A DNA stretch of 64,000 nucleotides from an uncultured Duncaniella sp. (GTDB lineage: Bacteria; Bacteroidota; Bacteroidia; Bacteroidales; Muribaculaceae). The stretch is taken from contig CAJUIX010000001.1 of NCBI GenBank assembly GCA_910586665.1, forward strand, positions 150,442 to 214,441, in the 5' to 3' direction. A program made the translations under genes and the position numbers. How positions within the stretch are numbered: the first letter of the stretch is position 1; every line of letters starts with the position of its first letter. The notes below the pieces were generated by a model. The model worked only from the letters and a program-made list of their open reading frames with translations, did not search any database and was not told the origin of the DNA. Of this stretch, positions 33,470-42,740 are shown piece by piece.

Positions 33470-34120
33470 TTACTGGGCAGCGTTGGCCTGTGCACCACGG
33501 GCGGCACGGGTGAGCTGTACGGCGCAGACAACGGCGTTCTTTGCGTTCATCAGCTCGAGACCCTCGAAGTGGAGCTCGCCAATCTGGAGAGTCTTGCCGA
33601 GACCGAGGTGGTCAACGTTGATGACAAGGCGCTCGGGAATTTCAGTATAGATAGCCTTAACGCGGATTTTCTTCATTGAGAGGTTGAGCTTACCACCTGC
33701 CTTCACACCTTCGGCGTGGCCTTCGAGCTTCACGGGAACCTCGATAGCGACGGGCTTCTTGTCGTTAACCTCGAGGAGGTCGATGTGGAGGATAGCGTCC
33801 TTCACGGGGTGGAACTGGATGTCCTTGAGGACTGCCATGCGGGTCTCACCGTTAACGGTAAGCTCGATAGCGTAGATATCAGGGGTGTAGATAAGCTTGC
33901 GAACTGCGTCCATGCTGACAGTGAGGTCAGTTGTGACAAGGCCTTTGCCATTGCCGATCTCTACGACCTTCTCACCGGGCTTGAGGGCCTTCTCGTAGGG
34001 AAGGGTAACAATTTCGCCACCGTTGAGGACTACGGGAATCTTGTTTTCATCGCGGAGAGCCTTGGCTGCCTTCTTGCCGAGGTCGGTACGGGGCTCGGCG
34101 GTCAATTGAAATGTCTTCAT
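33470..34120 (-). CDS. rplY: 50S ribosomal protein L25/general stress protein Ctc
   Basis: The 216-residue protein has the 5S rRNA-binding L25 domain (TAEPRTDLGKKAAKALRDEN, then PVVLNGG) and a C-terminal TL5/Ctc beta domain (VKDAILHIDLLEVNDKKPVA). Residues after 190 form an Ala/Arg-rich tail. It is the longer Ctc type usual in Bacteroidota. A -7 element TAACTTTG (minus strand, 34219-34226) lies about 100 nt upstream. Confidence 0.93.
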   Translation of the reverse strand: MKTFQLTAEPRTDLGKKAAKALRDENKIPVVLNGGEIVTLPYEKALKPGEKVVEIGNGKGLVTTDLTVSMDAVRKLIYTPDIYAIELTVNGETRMAVLKDIQFHPVKDAILHIDLLEVNDKKPVAIEVPVKLEGHAEGVKAGGKLNLSMKKIRVKAIYTEIPERLVINVDHLGLGKTLQIGELHFEGLELMNAKNAVVCAVQLTRAARGAQANAAQ

Positions 34121-34314
34121 TTCTGAATGATTTGGTTTTAAATTGTGTTACTAAAAATTAAGTTGTAATTCTATTGCTCCTTAATTTCCCATCACACGGG
34201 GATGCTAAAAAGCGAGTGCAAAGTTAGTGATTTTTTTGCAGTCGCGACGGATGTGTTCACATCTTTTAACCATAAAAGCCGTCATTAGTGGATTATTTTT
34301 AGCCACACATTGCC

Positions 34315-34322
34315 TATCTTTG
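34315..34322 (+). promoter_or_regulatory. -7 element for the lipoprotein gene at 34354
   Basis: TATCTTTG matches the consensus; the predicted leader is about 25 nt. A T-rich run near 34293-34299 may supply a weak -33 element. Confidence 0.45.
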
Positions 34323-34353
34323 CGCAATCAGTTCAATATTTATTTATAAGACA

Positions 34354-34821
34354 ATGTATATGAAAAGACTATTTGCAAGCACACGCCCCTTTATCTTCCT
34401 GCTGTCGCTGCTAATGCTTTCGTCGTGCGAGGATGACAACCTGGGCGATGTCCAAAGCGAGGTATTCTACAATCTAACGTCGGTCACATGGTTCAGCGAA
34501 GATTACGGCTATGACTATTACGGCCAGCCGATGTACTACTGCGAGTACTGGGATTTCTACGGCGACGGCACCGGCGTCTGGGACACCTATCAGGAAGTCG
34601 AGGGCTACGAGCCTGAGCGGCACCGCTATTATTTCGACTGGGACTTCACCACCGACAATTTTGCCGTCATAGGCCTGTATATCCACGGCGTAGGCAACGA
34701 GTTCTGGCTGATAGACCAGCTGACGCCCTACAGCTTCGCATCCTATGCCTCAAATCTCGACCCGGTATTCAACCCCGGAGTCCCCTCGACCTACCAGGTC
34801 TTCCATGCCCTGGATGAGTGA
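34354..34821 (+). CDS. Small predicted lipoprotein, tyrosine/aspartate-rich
   Basis: The 155-residue protein has a lipoprotein signal (PFIFLLSLLMLSSC, lipobox Cys near residue 25) followed by Glu-Asp-Asp. The mature part is dense in Tyr, Trp and Asp (EDYGYDYYGQPMYYCEYWDF), with FYGDGTGVWDT resembling the lipocalin-like or DUF beta-sheet proteins of Bacteroidales. The second ATG at 34360 is an alternative start. I cannot name the family. It is monocistronic and converges on a terminator. Confidence 0.7.
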   Translation: MYMKRLFASTRPFIFLLSLLMLSSCEDDNLGDVQSEVFYNLTSVTWFSEDYGYDYYGQPMYYCEYWDFYGDGTGVWDTYQEVEGYEPERHRYYFDWDFTTDNFAVIGLYIHGVGNEFWLIDQLTPYSFASYASNLDPVFNPGVPSTYQVFHALDE

Positions 34822-34846
34822 GGAGCAAAAATAGATTACTAAAAAG

Positions 34847-34883
34847 AAGAGCGTGACGCCCGGGAAATCGGGGCCACGCTCTT
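34847..34883. terminator. Bidirectional terminator
   Basis: AAGAGCGTG (34847-34855) pairs with CACGCTCTT (34875-34883), and inner CCCG/CGGG extend the stem. It lies between convergent lipoprotein genes, with an A-run on the left for the minus strand. Confidence 0.7.
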
Positions 34884-34918
34884 GTCATATCAGTCTGTGT
34901 CAGGCTGAGTCAGGGAGA

Positions 34919-37003
34919 TTACCAACCGGCATCCTCGCCTTTCTCGAACCATGTGCAGCTCTTGTACTTGAACTCGCCCTTGCTGGCAACGACATAGACG
35001 AGGCTTTCCTCCTTGGCTGCACCGTCGTAGGCAGTGAAGTTGAGAGTGTAGGTCACTTCCATGCCTTCAACCGGGGCCGCATCGGGATGAAGGGCGCTGA
35101 GTGCGTTCTTCATTGTCTCGGTGCAGAAGCGCTTCTTGATGAGCATGACGATTTCATCGTCAGAGAGGCCGTCGTAGCCGGTATAGCCTTCGGGAGCATT
35201 GTTCTTGGCAGTCACGGCGCGCACGTCGACGTTGCCATAGTAGGCGGAAGCACCCGAATAGAACTCGGCATTGCCGCGATAGTCGATGAAGGTAGCCTTT
35301 GAAAGCTCGGTGGCGCCCATAGGCTTGGAGATGTTGTCGAATACCCAGTTGACGCAGGCCATATAATAGGTATAGGACGGATCTGTGTTGCGTGAGTAGG
35401 GAAGTGTCATGACAACCGAGGGATTGTAGTTCCAGTTGCCCTTCTGCTTTGTGAACTGGTCGGTGGTAGCGCCGGTGTTGAGCGCCCATTCGCCGTTGAT
35501 AACAGTGTACTGGGTGGCGCGGAAGGTGGTGTTCGAGCCGTCATAATACTTGTAGACAACAATCTCGGCCGTCTCCTCGGATGCGTAGGGGAATTTCTGC
35601 GCGAGGAACTTCGGGAGGTACTCCTGGGGCTGTGTGCCGCTGAGGTTGCCATACTTGGAACCCATGTCGGTGTAGTCCTCGGGCTGGAGGAGCACTGTCG
35701 ACGAGGGAACCGACCATGAAGAGCCGTCGAAGAAGTAGATGGCGTTCTTGGCAGTGGTGGGAACGGGGGCTGCGGGAGCTTTGACAGCGGGCTTCTTGGC
35801 GGGAGCGGGAGTCTTGCCGTTGACGGAGGTAATCACGATGTTGTAATACTTACCGCCTGAGATAGTGATGAAGTAGCCGCAGAGCGTGCAGGTCTCGCCG
35901 TCGGTTATGAGGGCGCGGATGTCGTTGGGGACCATGTAGCCGCTGCCCTGGCTGGCTGTAGCGCCGTCGACGAGGAAGTTGTAGTAGTTGCCGCTCACGC
36001 TTGCCTTGCCGGTGAAGGTGACATATTCGGCCAACGCGTCGTCAGTGCGCTTGATAGCCTCGTCCATGTCGGCGCCGGTCACGGTCTTGGGTGTGGGATA
36101 GGCAAACTTCTCATCCTGGCCTTCGACGGTGTAGCTGTCGGGGGTGATGGCAATCTGGAAGCCCTTGTTGTAAGAGGAAATAGTTCCGTTGAGAGTAACC
36201 TGGGTACCGATGCTCACACTTGCGGGGTCAAAGCCGCTCGCCTGGTAGCAGAGGATTGAACCGCCCTTGTCGGAGAGGATGAAGCCGCGGGAGTTGATGG
36301 CTGTCACGAGACCCTTGACCTCCACATCCTGCTTGAGGGCCACGGAGGAGAGAACGTCGGTCATCTCCCACTCTTCCACCTCGCCGCCGCCTACATTGCC
36401 GAAGACGGGGTTGGTGGCAGCCTCATTGTAAGTCACGACAGCATAGTCGCCCGGCTCGGCGTCGGGGAGCGCGTCAGTGAGGATGCCGGGGAGCTTGGAT
36501 GATGCAGTCACAAGCGGGGCGAAGGCACCGATGAAATCGTCCTCGCTACCCCATGCTTGCTGATAGTCAGCCTCGCTCACGGTGTAGGAGAGCACTCCTG
36601 CATTGATGTCCTTGACTTCCTGGGGCTGGTTGGTCGAGAGGTTGTAAGTGACCTTGACCGAGGAGCCGTTGTTCATCGAGAAGTAGGGGAAGGATGAGTT
36701 GGCCAGGAAGGCGGGGATATATTTGCGGGCCTCGGCATCGGTGGCAAAGGCGCCGTTAGTGCCGACAGCGGCAAGAGCGGCTACGTCGGCCTCACCGCCG
36801 GCCTCGGCAAGTTTCTTATTGGTCGAGTTGGAAGCGATGCTCGAATAGTCGGCAGAAGTAAGCGTGTAGGACACGGTCTCAATCTTCGTGTCGGAGGGCA
36901 CCTCGAAGCCGTCGAGCTTGTCGTTCCAGTCATTCTCGTCGCAGCTTGACAGCATCAGTGCACAACCGGCTGCCAGAATTGTATATTTTAATGAGATATT
37001 CAT
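34919..37003 (-). CDS. Outer-membrane lipoprotein with OB-fold region and triple repeat, TonB-receptor partner
   Basis: The 694-residue protein has a lipobox ending SSC (Cys21). A repeat with the pattern Tyr-Thr...Asp-Tyr...Pro-x-Phe-Leu-Ala...Val-x-Tyr occurs at about 45-122, 139-193 and 435-488. Residues 225-395 look like two OB-fold units (VKGLVTAINSRGFILSDKGG, and VTFTGKASVSGNYYNFLVDG), like the DUF5689 proteins of Bacteroidota. An Ala/Pro/Lys linker lies at 396-418. It starts 37 bp after the TonB receptor on the same strand, so it probably forms the surface-exposed lid of that transporter. Confidence 0.75.
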   Translation of the reverse strand: MNISLKYTILAAGCALMLSSCDENDWNDKLDGFEVPSDTKIETVSYTLTSADYSSIASNSTNKKLAEAGGEADVAALAAVGTNGAFATDAEARKYIPAFLANSSFPYFSMNNGSSVKVTYNLSTNQPQEVKDINAGVLSYTVSEADYQQAWGSEDDFIGAFAPLVTASSKLPGILTDALPDAEPGDYAVVTYNEAATNPVFGNVGGGEVEEWEMTDVLSSVALKQDVEVKGLVTAINSRGFILSDKGGSILCYQASGFDPASVSIGTQVTLNGTISSYNKGFQIAITPDSYTVEGQDEKFAYPTPKTVTGADMDEAIKRTDDALAEYVTFTGKASVSGNYYNFLVDGATASQGSGYMVPNDIRALITDGETCTLCGYFITISGGKYYNIVITSVNGKTPAPAKKPAVKAPAAPVPTTAKNAIYFFDGSSWSVPSSTVLLQPEDYTDMGSKYGNLSGTQPQEYLPKFLAQKFPYASEETAEIVVYKYYDGSNTTFRATQYTVINGEWALNTGATTDQFTKQKGNWNYNPSVVMTLPYSRNTDPSYTYYMACVNWVFDNISKPMGATELSKATFIDYRGNAEFYSGASAYYGNVDVRAVTAKNNAPEGYTGYDGLSDDEIVMLIKKRFCTETMKNALSALHPDAAPVEGMEVTYTLNFTAYDGAAKEESLVYVVASKGEFKYKSCTWFEKGEDAGW

Positions 37004-37039
37004 ATCTTAAATGAATTGAAAACTGTGACTACGGAATTA

Positions 37040-39760
37040 TTAGAATTTAACTTTCAGACGCAGCGCGTAGGTACGGCCGAAAGAGTAGAATACACGGTAG
37101 GCATTTGACCATGTGCCGTCAACGCCGGAGGCAGTGTATGCGTCAACAACATAGTTGTAGTCGCAAAGGTTGTAGACGTTGCCGAAGAGGGTGGCGTCGA
37201 GACCGCCGATGTTGAAGTTGTAGCTTGCAGAGAGGTCGAGCTGGTTGCCCCAGGGAATTTTCCAGGGTGAGCCGACGTTGATAGTGGCGTTGGGGGCATA
37301 GTCGCCTGACGAAATCGAGAAGTCGCTGTAGTTGCGGGCGTTGAAAGTCCAGTCGACACCTACGCGCCAACCCTTGAGAGGCTTGAAGTTGAGGCCGAGG
37401 TAGCCTGTGGTCTGTGCTGAACCGCCGACCTTGCGACCCTTCTGGTTAAGAGTGGCGCTGGCATGGTCGGGAGCATACACGCCTGATGCGAGGGCACCGT
37501 CCTTGGTGTTCTGGATAGGCTGGCCGTAGCTGTTGTAGAAGTAGCCCTTGGTGTTGCTGTCCCACTCCCAGTCGCCGATGGAGAGCATACCGTTGAGGTC
37601 CATCCAGCGGAAGGGCTTGTAGACGAAGTTGAGCTCAATACCCATGTGGCGGGCGTCGACACCCTGCATGTTGAAGAAATACTTGGTGCCGTCCGAAAGG
37701 TCGCTCGAGCGAGTGGCGGTCTTGTCCATCCACTTGGTGTAGTAACCGTTGAGGGTGGCGGTGAAGACGGGTGAGTGGTACTCGTAGCCGATTTCAAACG
37801 AACCTACCTTCTCGTTGACAGCGTTGGGGTTGGTCGCATTGGATGTGGCAGCCTGAAGGAAGGCACCGCCGGAGAAGAAGGGGGCACGGGTGATGTAGCC
37901 ACCGTTGAAGTATACGTTGTTATGGCGGTCGATGTTGTAGTTGGCACCACCCTTGACAGTACCTGCGAGGAAGTTGACGGTCTCAGACTTCTCGTGTTCC
38001 TTATCATAATAGAAGTGGTCCACACGCCAGTAGCTTGTGTTGGAGAACGAACCGGCGAGGACGGTTGTCAGCTTGTTGTCAAACATCGAATATTCGAGCT
38101 GTGCATAAGCGCCCTCCTGGAGAGTGTGGCCGTCATAGTCACGGTAGACCACGTCGCCCACGCCGAGGTGCTGGTAGCGCCAGTTGGGATCGGCGGCTGC
38201 GGCATTGTTGGCGGGGAGCACGCCCTTACGGGAGCTGTCGTCCATGAAGTATTCACCGTCATAGAGGTCGACAATCTCATTGTTGTGGAAGCCGATGTAG
38301 TAACGCATGTCGATACCGGCAGTGAGGTTGAGGCCCTTCATAAGCTCGTTCTTATAGGTAGATACGAGGCCGTACCAGTTGTGGCTGTTGTTCGACTTTG
38401 ACATAACCATGTTTGAACCGGTGGTCGAAGCCATGTTCATTTCCTGGATTGCGGCATAGTCGAATGTACCGTCGGCGCGACGGAAGAGGGTGTTGAGGCT
38501 GCCATTGCTTGCGCCATACCAGCTTGTGTTGCTGAGCGACGAGCCATTGTAGGAGCCACGGCCCTGGCCGCTGTAGCCATAGCCGGAAGCGAGGCTGACA
38601 TAGACGGCTGACGAGAGTGATGACTTCTCGTTGATCTGCCAGATGTGGTTGAGTGAGATCTGCGGCTTGTGGTAGACGTTCTTGTTGGATGAGCGCACCT
38701 GGCCGTCGATGTCGTAACCGAAGGTGGGGTTGTATTTATACATGCTCTCGCCGTCCATGTAGTTTTTCACACCCTGCCAGCCCTCGATAGAGAGACCGTC
38801 CTGTGAAGAACGCTTATAGTGGGTCTGGGGAGAACCGAAGGCGGTAAGAGAGAGCTGGTGCTGCTCGTTGAGGCGCTTCGAGATATTGATGAAGTAGGTA
38901 TAGGCGTTGAAGTTTGTGCCCTGCACATAGCCGTCGCCCCACTTGCGGGCGCCGAGGAGGGTCACTGCCCAGCCGTCCTTGCTGACACCTGTCGAGACAG
39001 AGAAGCCGATGTGGTTCAGACCGTCGTTGCCCATACCGTAGAAGACATTGCCGCCTCTCTTGACATCAAGGCTCTTGGTGGTGATGTTGATAGTACCGCC
39101 GACGGAGGGAACCGACACGATAGCTGCACCGAGACCGCGCTGGGTCTGCATGCTTGCAGTCACATCAGAGAGGCCGGCCCAGTTTGACCAGTAGATGCCG
39201 CCCCACTCCATGTCGTTGACGGGGATACCGTTGATGAGCGCGGCGACATTCTCGGTCTTGAAACCACGCATGTTAATCTTGGCGTCGCCATAGCCACCGC
39301 CGTCCTTTGTAGCCCACACGCCCGGAGTGGTCTTGAGGACCTCGGGGAACTCCTGGTTACCGAGCTTGGTCTCGATTGTGGCGGCGTCAACCGTCGAGAT
39401 AGCCACCGGGGTGCGGCGGGTACGGGCGATTGACTGTGTGACCACGACGTCCTGGAGCATCTGCGATTCGATCTCCATGCGAATCTCACCGAGATTGGTC
39501 GCAGCCTTCAATGTCATAGGCTTGTAGCCGATGTAGTTGACGTGAATCTCAGAGCCTTTGGGAAGGGAGATTGAGAAATTGCCGTCAACGTCGGTCGTGG
39601 CAACAATTTTGGTACCTGGCACTGTGATGGTGGCGCCGATAATCGGTTCACCATCCTCGCCGACAAGCACACCATTGCACTTGATGTCATTCGGTGCAGC
39701 CATAGCCGACATACATGCCAGCCACACGGCCGCTGCTAAGAGAATGAGTCTCCTAATCAT
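37040..39760 (-). CDS. SusC-like TonB-dependent outer-membrane receptor
   Basis: The 906-residue protein has a signal peptide (MIRRLILLAAAVWLACMSAM), a carboxypeptidase-regulatory-like domain (residues 28-100, GEPIIGATITVPGTKIVATT), a plug with VSVPSVGGTINITTKSL and LINGIPVNDMEWGGIYWSNW, and a large barrel ending LRLKVKF with a terminal Phe. It imports a ligand powered by TonB. The ligand is not evident; there is no SusD, glycosidase or peptidase nearby. Upstream on the minus strand TAAATTTG at 39847-39854 provides a -7 element. Confidence 0.9.
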   Translation of the reverse strand: MIRRLILLAAAVWLACMSAMAAPNDIKCNGVLVGEDGEPIIGATITVPGTKIVATTDVDGNFSISLPKGSEIHVNYIGYKPMTLKAATNLGEIRMEIESQMLQDVVVTQSIARTRRTPVAISTVDAATIETKLGNQEFPEVLKTTPGVWATKDGGGYGDAKINMRGFKTENVAALINGIPVNDMEWGGIYWSNWAGLSDVTASMQTQRGLGAAIVSVPSVGGTINITTKSLDVKRGGNVFYGMGNDGLNHIGFSVSTGVSKDGWAVTLLGARKWGDGYVQGTNFNAYTYFINISKRLNEQHQLSLTAFGSPQTHYKRSSQDGLSIEGWQGVKNYMDGESMYKYNPTFGYDIDGQVRSSNKNVYHKPQISLNHIWQINEKSSLSSAVYVSLASGYGYSGQGRGSYNGSSLSNTSWYGASNGSLNTLFRRADGTFDYAAIQEMNMASTTGSNMVMSKSNNSHNWYGLVSTYKNELMKGLNLTAGIDMRYYIGFHNNEIVDLYDGEYFMDDSSRKGVLPANNAAAADPNWRYQHLGVGDVVYRDYDGHTLQEGAYAQLEYSMFDNKLTTVLAGSFSNTSYWRVDHFYYDKEHEKSETVNFLAGTVKGGANYNIDRHNNVYFNGGYITRAPFFSGGAFLQAATSNATNPNAVNEKVGSFEIGYEYHSPVFTATLNGYYTKWMDKTATRSSDLSDGTKYFFNMQGVDARHMGIELNFVYKPFRWMDLNGMLSIGDWEWDSNTKGYFYNSYGQPIQNTKDGALASGVYAPDHASATLNQKGRKVGGSAQTTGYLGLNFKPLKGWRVGVDWTFNARNYSDFSISSGDYAPNATINVGSPWKIPWGNQLDLSASYNFNIGGLDATLFGNVYNLCDYNYVVDAYTASGVDGTWSNAYRVFYSFGRTYALRLKVKF

Positions 39761-39846
39761 AAGGTAGAATTGATTAGATTGGTGAATAATAGATTTTGGT
39801 TAACTGAAATAACTTGGTTTATTGTATTAGCACAGAAAAATTTTTA

Positions 39847-39854
39847 CAAATTTA
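39847..39854 (-). promoter_or_regulatory. -7 element of the TonB receptor operon
   Basis: The plus strand CAAATTTA reads TAAATTTG on the minus strand. The leader to the ATG at 39760 would be about 80 nt. Confidence 0.45.
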
Positions 39855-39983
39855 ACCATAATTCATTAATTTTTGTCTATCGAGTATGTTAAAACTTCAT
39901 TAAATCAGGATTCCCAACCATAACCGGGATTCTAAAAATGACATATAACCGATAGTCGGGACGCGGCAACCAATTCCATTTGG

Positions 39984-40015
39984 TTTGCTTTTTCGGGATT
40001 TTATGAGTAAGTTTG
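39984..40015 (+). promoter_or_regulatory. Consensus promoter of the MerR gene, leader almost absent
   Basis: TTTG at 39984-39987 and TAAGTTTG at 40008-40015 are separated by 20 nt. The predicted start near 40021 lies only a few nt before the ATG at 40025, so the mRNA would be nearly leaderless. Confidence 0.6.
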
Positions 40016-40024
40016 CCATGATTT

Positions 40025-40360
40025 ATGGACCAGACAAGCAAGAAATATTATAAAATCAGCGAGGTGGCCGAGATTACGGGGCTCCCGATGTCGACACTAC
40101 GGTTCTGGGAGACCCAGTTTCCGGCCATAAATCCGCGCCGCAACGACCGCGGCACTCGCTTCTACACCCCCCGCGACGTGGAGACTGTCAGGATGGTTGC
40201 CTATCTCGTCAAGGAGAGGGGCATGAAACTCGAGGCCGCCCAGGAGGAGATGAAGCGCAACCGCGACGGTGTCACGAAGCGCTTCGAGGCTATCGACGGC
40301 CTGAGGAAGGTCAGAGACCGTCTCCAGGAAATACTCGACTCCCTCCACCACCTGCGATAG
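40025..40360 (+). CDS. MerR-family transcriptional regulator
   Basis: The 111-residue protein has the MerR winged helix (YYKISEVAEITGLPMSTLRF, then WETQFPAINPRRNDRGTRFY and TPRDVETVRMVAYLVKERGM) and a short coiled-coil dimerisation tail. There is no effector domain or metal-binding cysteines, so the signal is unknown. Such short MerR proteins are common in Bacteroidales. mltG starts 40 bp downstream. Confidence 0.85.
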   Translation: MDQTSKKYYKISEVAEITGLPMSTLRFWETQFPAINPRRNDRGTRFYTPRDVETVRMVAYLVKERGMKLEAAQEEMKRNRDGVTKRFEAIDGLRKVRDRLQEILDSLHHLR

Positions 40361-40399
40361 CACCCCGGCGACAGTATCCGATATATGTTTTGAATTACT

Positions 40400-41470
40400 A
40401 TGGCAAAGAAACAGTCAACAGGAAACAGGAAGAAAAAACAGCAGCAGTCGTGGGCCTACCGCCATTCGCTCGCGATACTCATCACGGTGATAGCCCTGTT
40501 CGTGGTAGCAGGGTCGGCGCTCGCCTTCGTCTTCATCCCCTACTCCGGCTCCGAGGGGAAGAGCGAGTGGATCTACATCCCGAAGGGAATTTCCAAAGCC
40601 GCCGTCAAGGACTCGATGAAATCAAGCCTCGGCTCCTCGATGGGGACGAGGGTCTATGTGATCTGGAAGCTGATGGGGGGGGACTCCGAGAGGTCGCAGG
40701 GAGCCTACAAGGTGTCGGGCGGCCAAAGCGCGCTCAACATCAGCCGCCGTGTGGCCCTCGGCCGCCAAACGCCGGTCGAGGTGAGGTTTAACGGCACCCG
40801 CACCATGAAGCAGCTCTCCGAGCGGATTGCCGGACAACTTCAATGCACTCCCGTAGAGTTTATCGAAGCCTGCGAGGAGGTGCTCCCCGACAGCGGTTTC
40901 AACCGTGCGGCCTATCCTGCGGCATTTATTCCCGACAGCTATGAATTCTACTGGAGCGCGACGCCGCGCAATGTCGTGAAGCGCCTCCTCGACTACCGCA
41001 ACCGCTTTTGGGACAAGGAACGCCGGCAAAAGGCGACAGCGCTGGGACTGACGCCGGTCGAGGTGGCCACAGTGGCATCAATCGTCGAGGAGGAGACAGC
41101 CAAGGCTGACGAGAAGCCGAAGGTGGCACGCCTGTATCTCAACCGTCTTGCCAAGGGGATGAAGCTTCAGGCCGATCCGACGGTGAAATTTGCCACAGGA
41201 GACTTCGGCCTGCGCCGCATACTCGGCAAACACCTCGCCACAGAGTCGCCTTACAATACTTATAAGGTACAGGGCCTCCCTCCCGGACCTATCCGTGTCC
41301 CTGCCGGGGCGACAATCGACGCGGTGCTCAACGCTCCGAAGCATGACTATATATATATGTGCGCGAAGGAAGATTTCTCGGGCTACCACAACTTTGCGGC
41401 CGACTATGCCACCCACCAGGCAAACGCTCGACGCTACCAGGCCGAACTCAACCGCCGCGGCATACGTTAA
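40400..41470 (+). CDS. mltG: Endolytic peptidoglycan transglycosylase MltG
   Basis: The 356-residue protein has a cytoplasmic basic start, one transmembrane helix at about 23-46 and a periplasmic YceG domain. The catalytic Glu is probably Glu230 in VASIVEEETAKADEK, and LNRLAKGMKLQADPTVKFAT is the family signature. MltG cuts nascent glycan strands and sets their length. It begins 40 bp after merR and is followed by a DUF2007 gene after 33 bp. Confidence 0.93.
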   Translation: MAKKQSTGNRKKKQQQSWAYRHSLAILITVIALFVVAGSALAFVFIPYSGSEGKSEWIYIPKGISKAAVKDSMKSSLGSSMGTRVYVIWKLMGGDSERSQGAYKVSGGQSALNISRRVALGRQTPVEVRFNGTRTMKQLSERIAGQLQCTPVEFIEACEEVLPDSGFNRAAYPAAFIPDSYEFYWSATPRNVVKRLLDYRNRFWDKERRQKATALGLTPVEVATVASIVEEETAKADEKPKVARLYLNRLAKGMKLQADPTVKFATGDFGLRRILGKHLATESPYNTYKVQGLPPGPIRVPAGATIDAVLNAPKHDYIYMCAKEDFSGYHNFAADYATHQANARRYQAELNRRGIR

Positions 41471-41503
41471 CAACGAAAAACCTATCATCAAACTCTCCGA
41501 AAT

Positions 41504-41713
41504 ATGAAAACTGTAGCCACCTTTCCCGACGCAATGTCAGCGAGCATATCCAAAGGGATGCTTGAGAACAACGGTATCCCCTCGACAATCGACAACCAGG
41601 CCATGAGCGCGCTATACCCCACCCCGATGTCGGGAGTGTGGGAGGTCAGCCTCATGGTCAATGACTCCGACTATGACAAGGCGACGGCACTGCTGGCCGA
41701 ACACGGCGACTGA
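41504..41713 (+). CDS. DUF2007 domain protein, 69 aa
   Basis: The short protein (MKTVATFPDAMSASISKGML) has LENNGIPSTIDNQAM and WEVSLMVNDSDYDKATALLA, matching the small alpha/beta DUF2007 domain annotated as putative prokaryotic signal-transducing protein. The biochemical function is unknown. It lies downstream of mltG and may share its transcript. Confidence 0.75.
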   Translation: MKTVATFPDAMSASISKGMLENNGIPSTIDNQAMSALYPTPMSGVWEVSLMVNDSDYDKATALLAEHGD

Positions 41714-41840
41714 AAAAATCAGTGGCTTCGTGGGGACAAGCTCCCAGACTGTGGCACGACATTGTGTTGCATAAGACCGCATACAGAATAAGAGTCTCTT
41801 AAAAATCGGCAAAATTGACCACTTTTTCGAGAAAAATCTT

Positions 41841-41848
41841 TAACTTTG
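41841..41848 (+). promoter_or_regulatory. -7 element for the AraC-type gene
   Basis: TAACTTTG is a perfect -7 match 33 nt before the ATG at 41881. A T-run at 41823-41827 could serve as a weak -33 element. Confidence 0.5.
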
Positions 41849-41880
41849 CAACTCTTAAATATCCTATATCGTAACAACAC

Positions 41881-42726
41881 ATGCCGTCTACCGCAATCGA
41901 AAGCCGACAACCCAAGATCTCCGTATTCCGATCACTGTCACAGATTCCGTCAGTAAGTTTCCCCGCACGCCTTGACTGGATGCTCCTCGCCGTATGCCGC
42001 CAGGGGGAGATTTCGGCCATCATCGACGTGGCACCACGCCGCATGGGGCCAAGCTCAATCATGGTGCTCAGACCGGGACACATAATCAGCCAGTGTAAGG
42101 TCAGCCAGGATTTCGACGGTTTCTTCATAGTCGTCCAAGAGGAGAAACTCAATGAAATCCTCCCCTCGCTGCACTATGTAATCCCCTACAGCCTGCACTA
42201 CAACGCCAATCCCATCATTGAAATCACAAGCGAGGAACTCGAGACGCAGACCCTCATCTACGAAATGCTGCAACGGCAGCTGAAATCGTCGGAGCAGCTG
42301 TTCAACAACATGGCTCTCGACTCGCTATGCGAGGTGCTTTTCTACAACACCCTCGGCATCTATGCCTCGCGCGTCAATGAAAACAAGCCGCGCTCGCGCA
42401 GAGACGAGCTCCTGTCCAACTTCATCGACCTAATCGAACAGCACTTCAAGCAGGAGCGGGCCGTCAATTTCTATGCCGACAAGCTTTTCGTGACCCCGAA
42501 GCATCTCTCGGCTGTGCTCAAGGAAATCAGCGGCAAGACTGCCGGCGAATGGATTGACCACAGAGTCATACTCGAAGCCAAGCTGATGCTGCGCACCACC
42601 GGCATGAACATACAGGAAATAAGTCTCGCGCTGAATTTTGCCAACCAATCATTTTTCGGCAAGTACTTCAAACACCTCACAGGTGTGTCGCCAAGATACT
42701 ACCGCAACAAGCTTTCCGAAATATAA
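41881..42726 (+). CDS. AraC-family transcriptional regulator
   Basis: The 281-residue protein has an N-terminal cupin-like sensing part (residues 25-150) and a C-terminal AraC double HTH: FYADKLFVTPKHLSAVLKEI, then EISLALNFANQSFFGKYFKH, followed by LTGVSPRYYRN. The ligand is unknown. It is followed after 14 bp by a TPR protein gene that may be cotranscribed or regulated by it. Confidence 0.88.
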   Translation: MPSTAIESRQPKISVFRSLSQIPSVSFPARLDWMLLAVCRQGEISAIIDVAPRRMGPSSIMVLRPGHIISQCKVSQDFDGFFIVVQEEKLNEILPSLHYVIPYSLHYNANPIIEITSEELETQTLIYEMLQRQLKSSEQLFNNMALDSLCEVLFYNTLGIYASRVNENKPRSRRDELLSNFIDLIEQHFKQERAVNFYADKLFVTPKHLSAVLKEISGKTAGEWIDHRVILEAKLMLRTTGMNIQEISLALNFANQSFFGKYFKHLTGVSPRYYRNKLSEI

Positions 42727-42740
42727 ACCCGATATAATTT

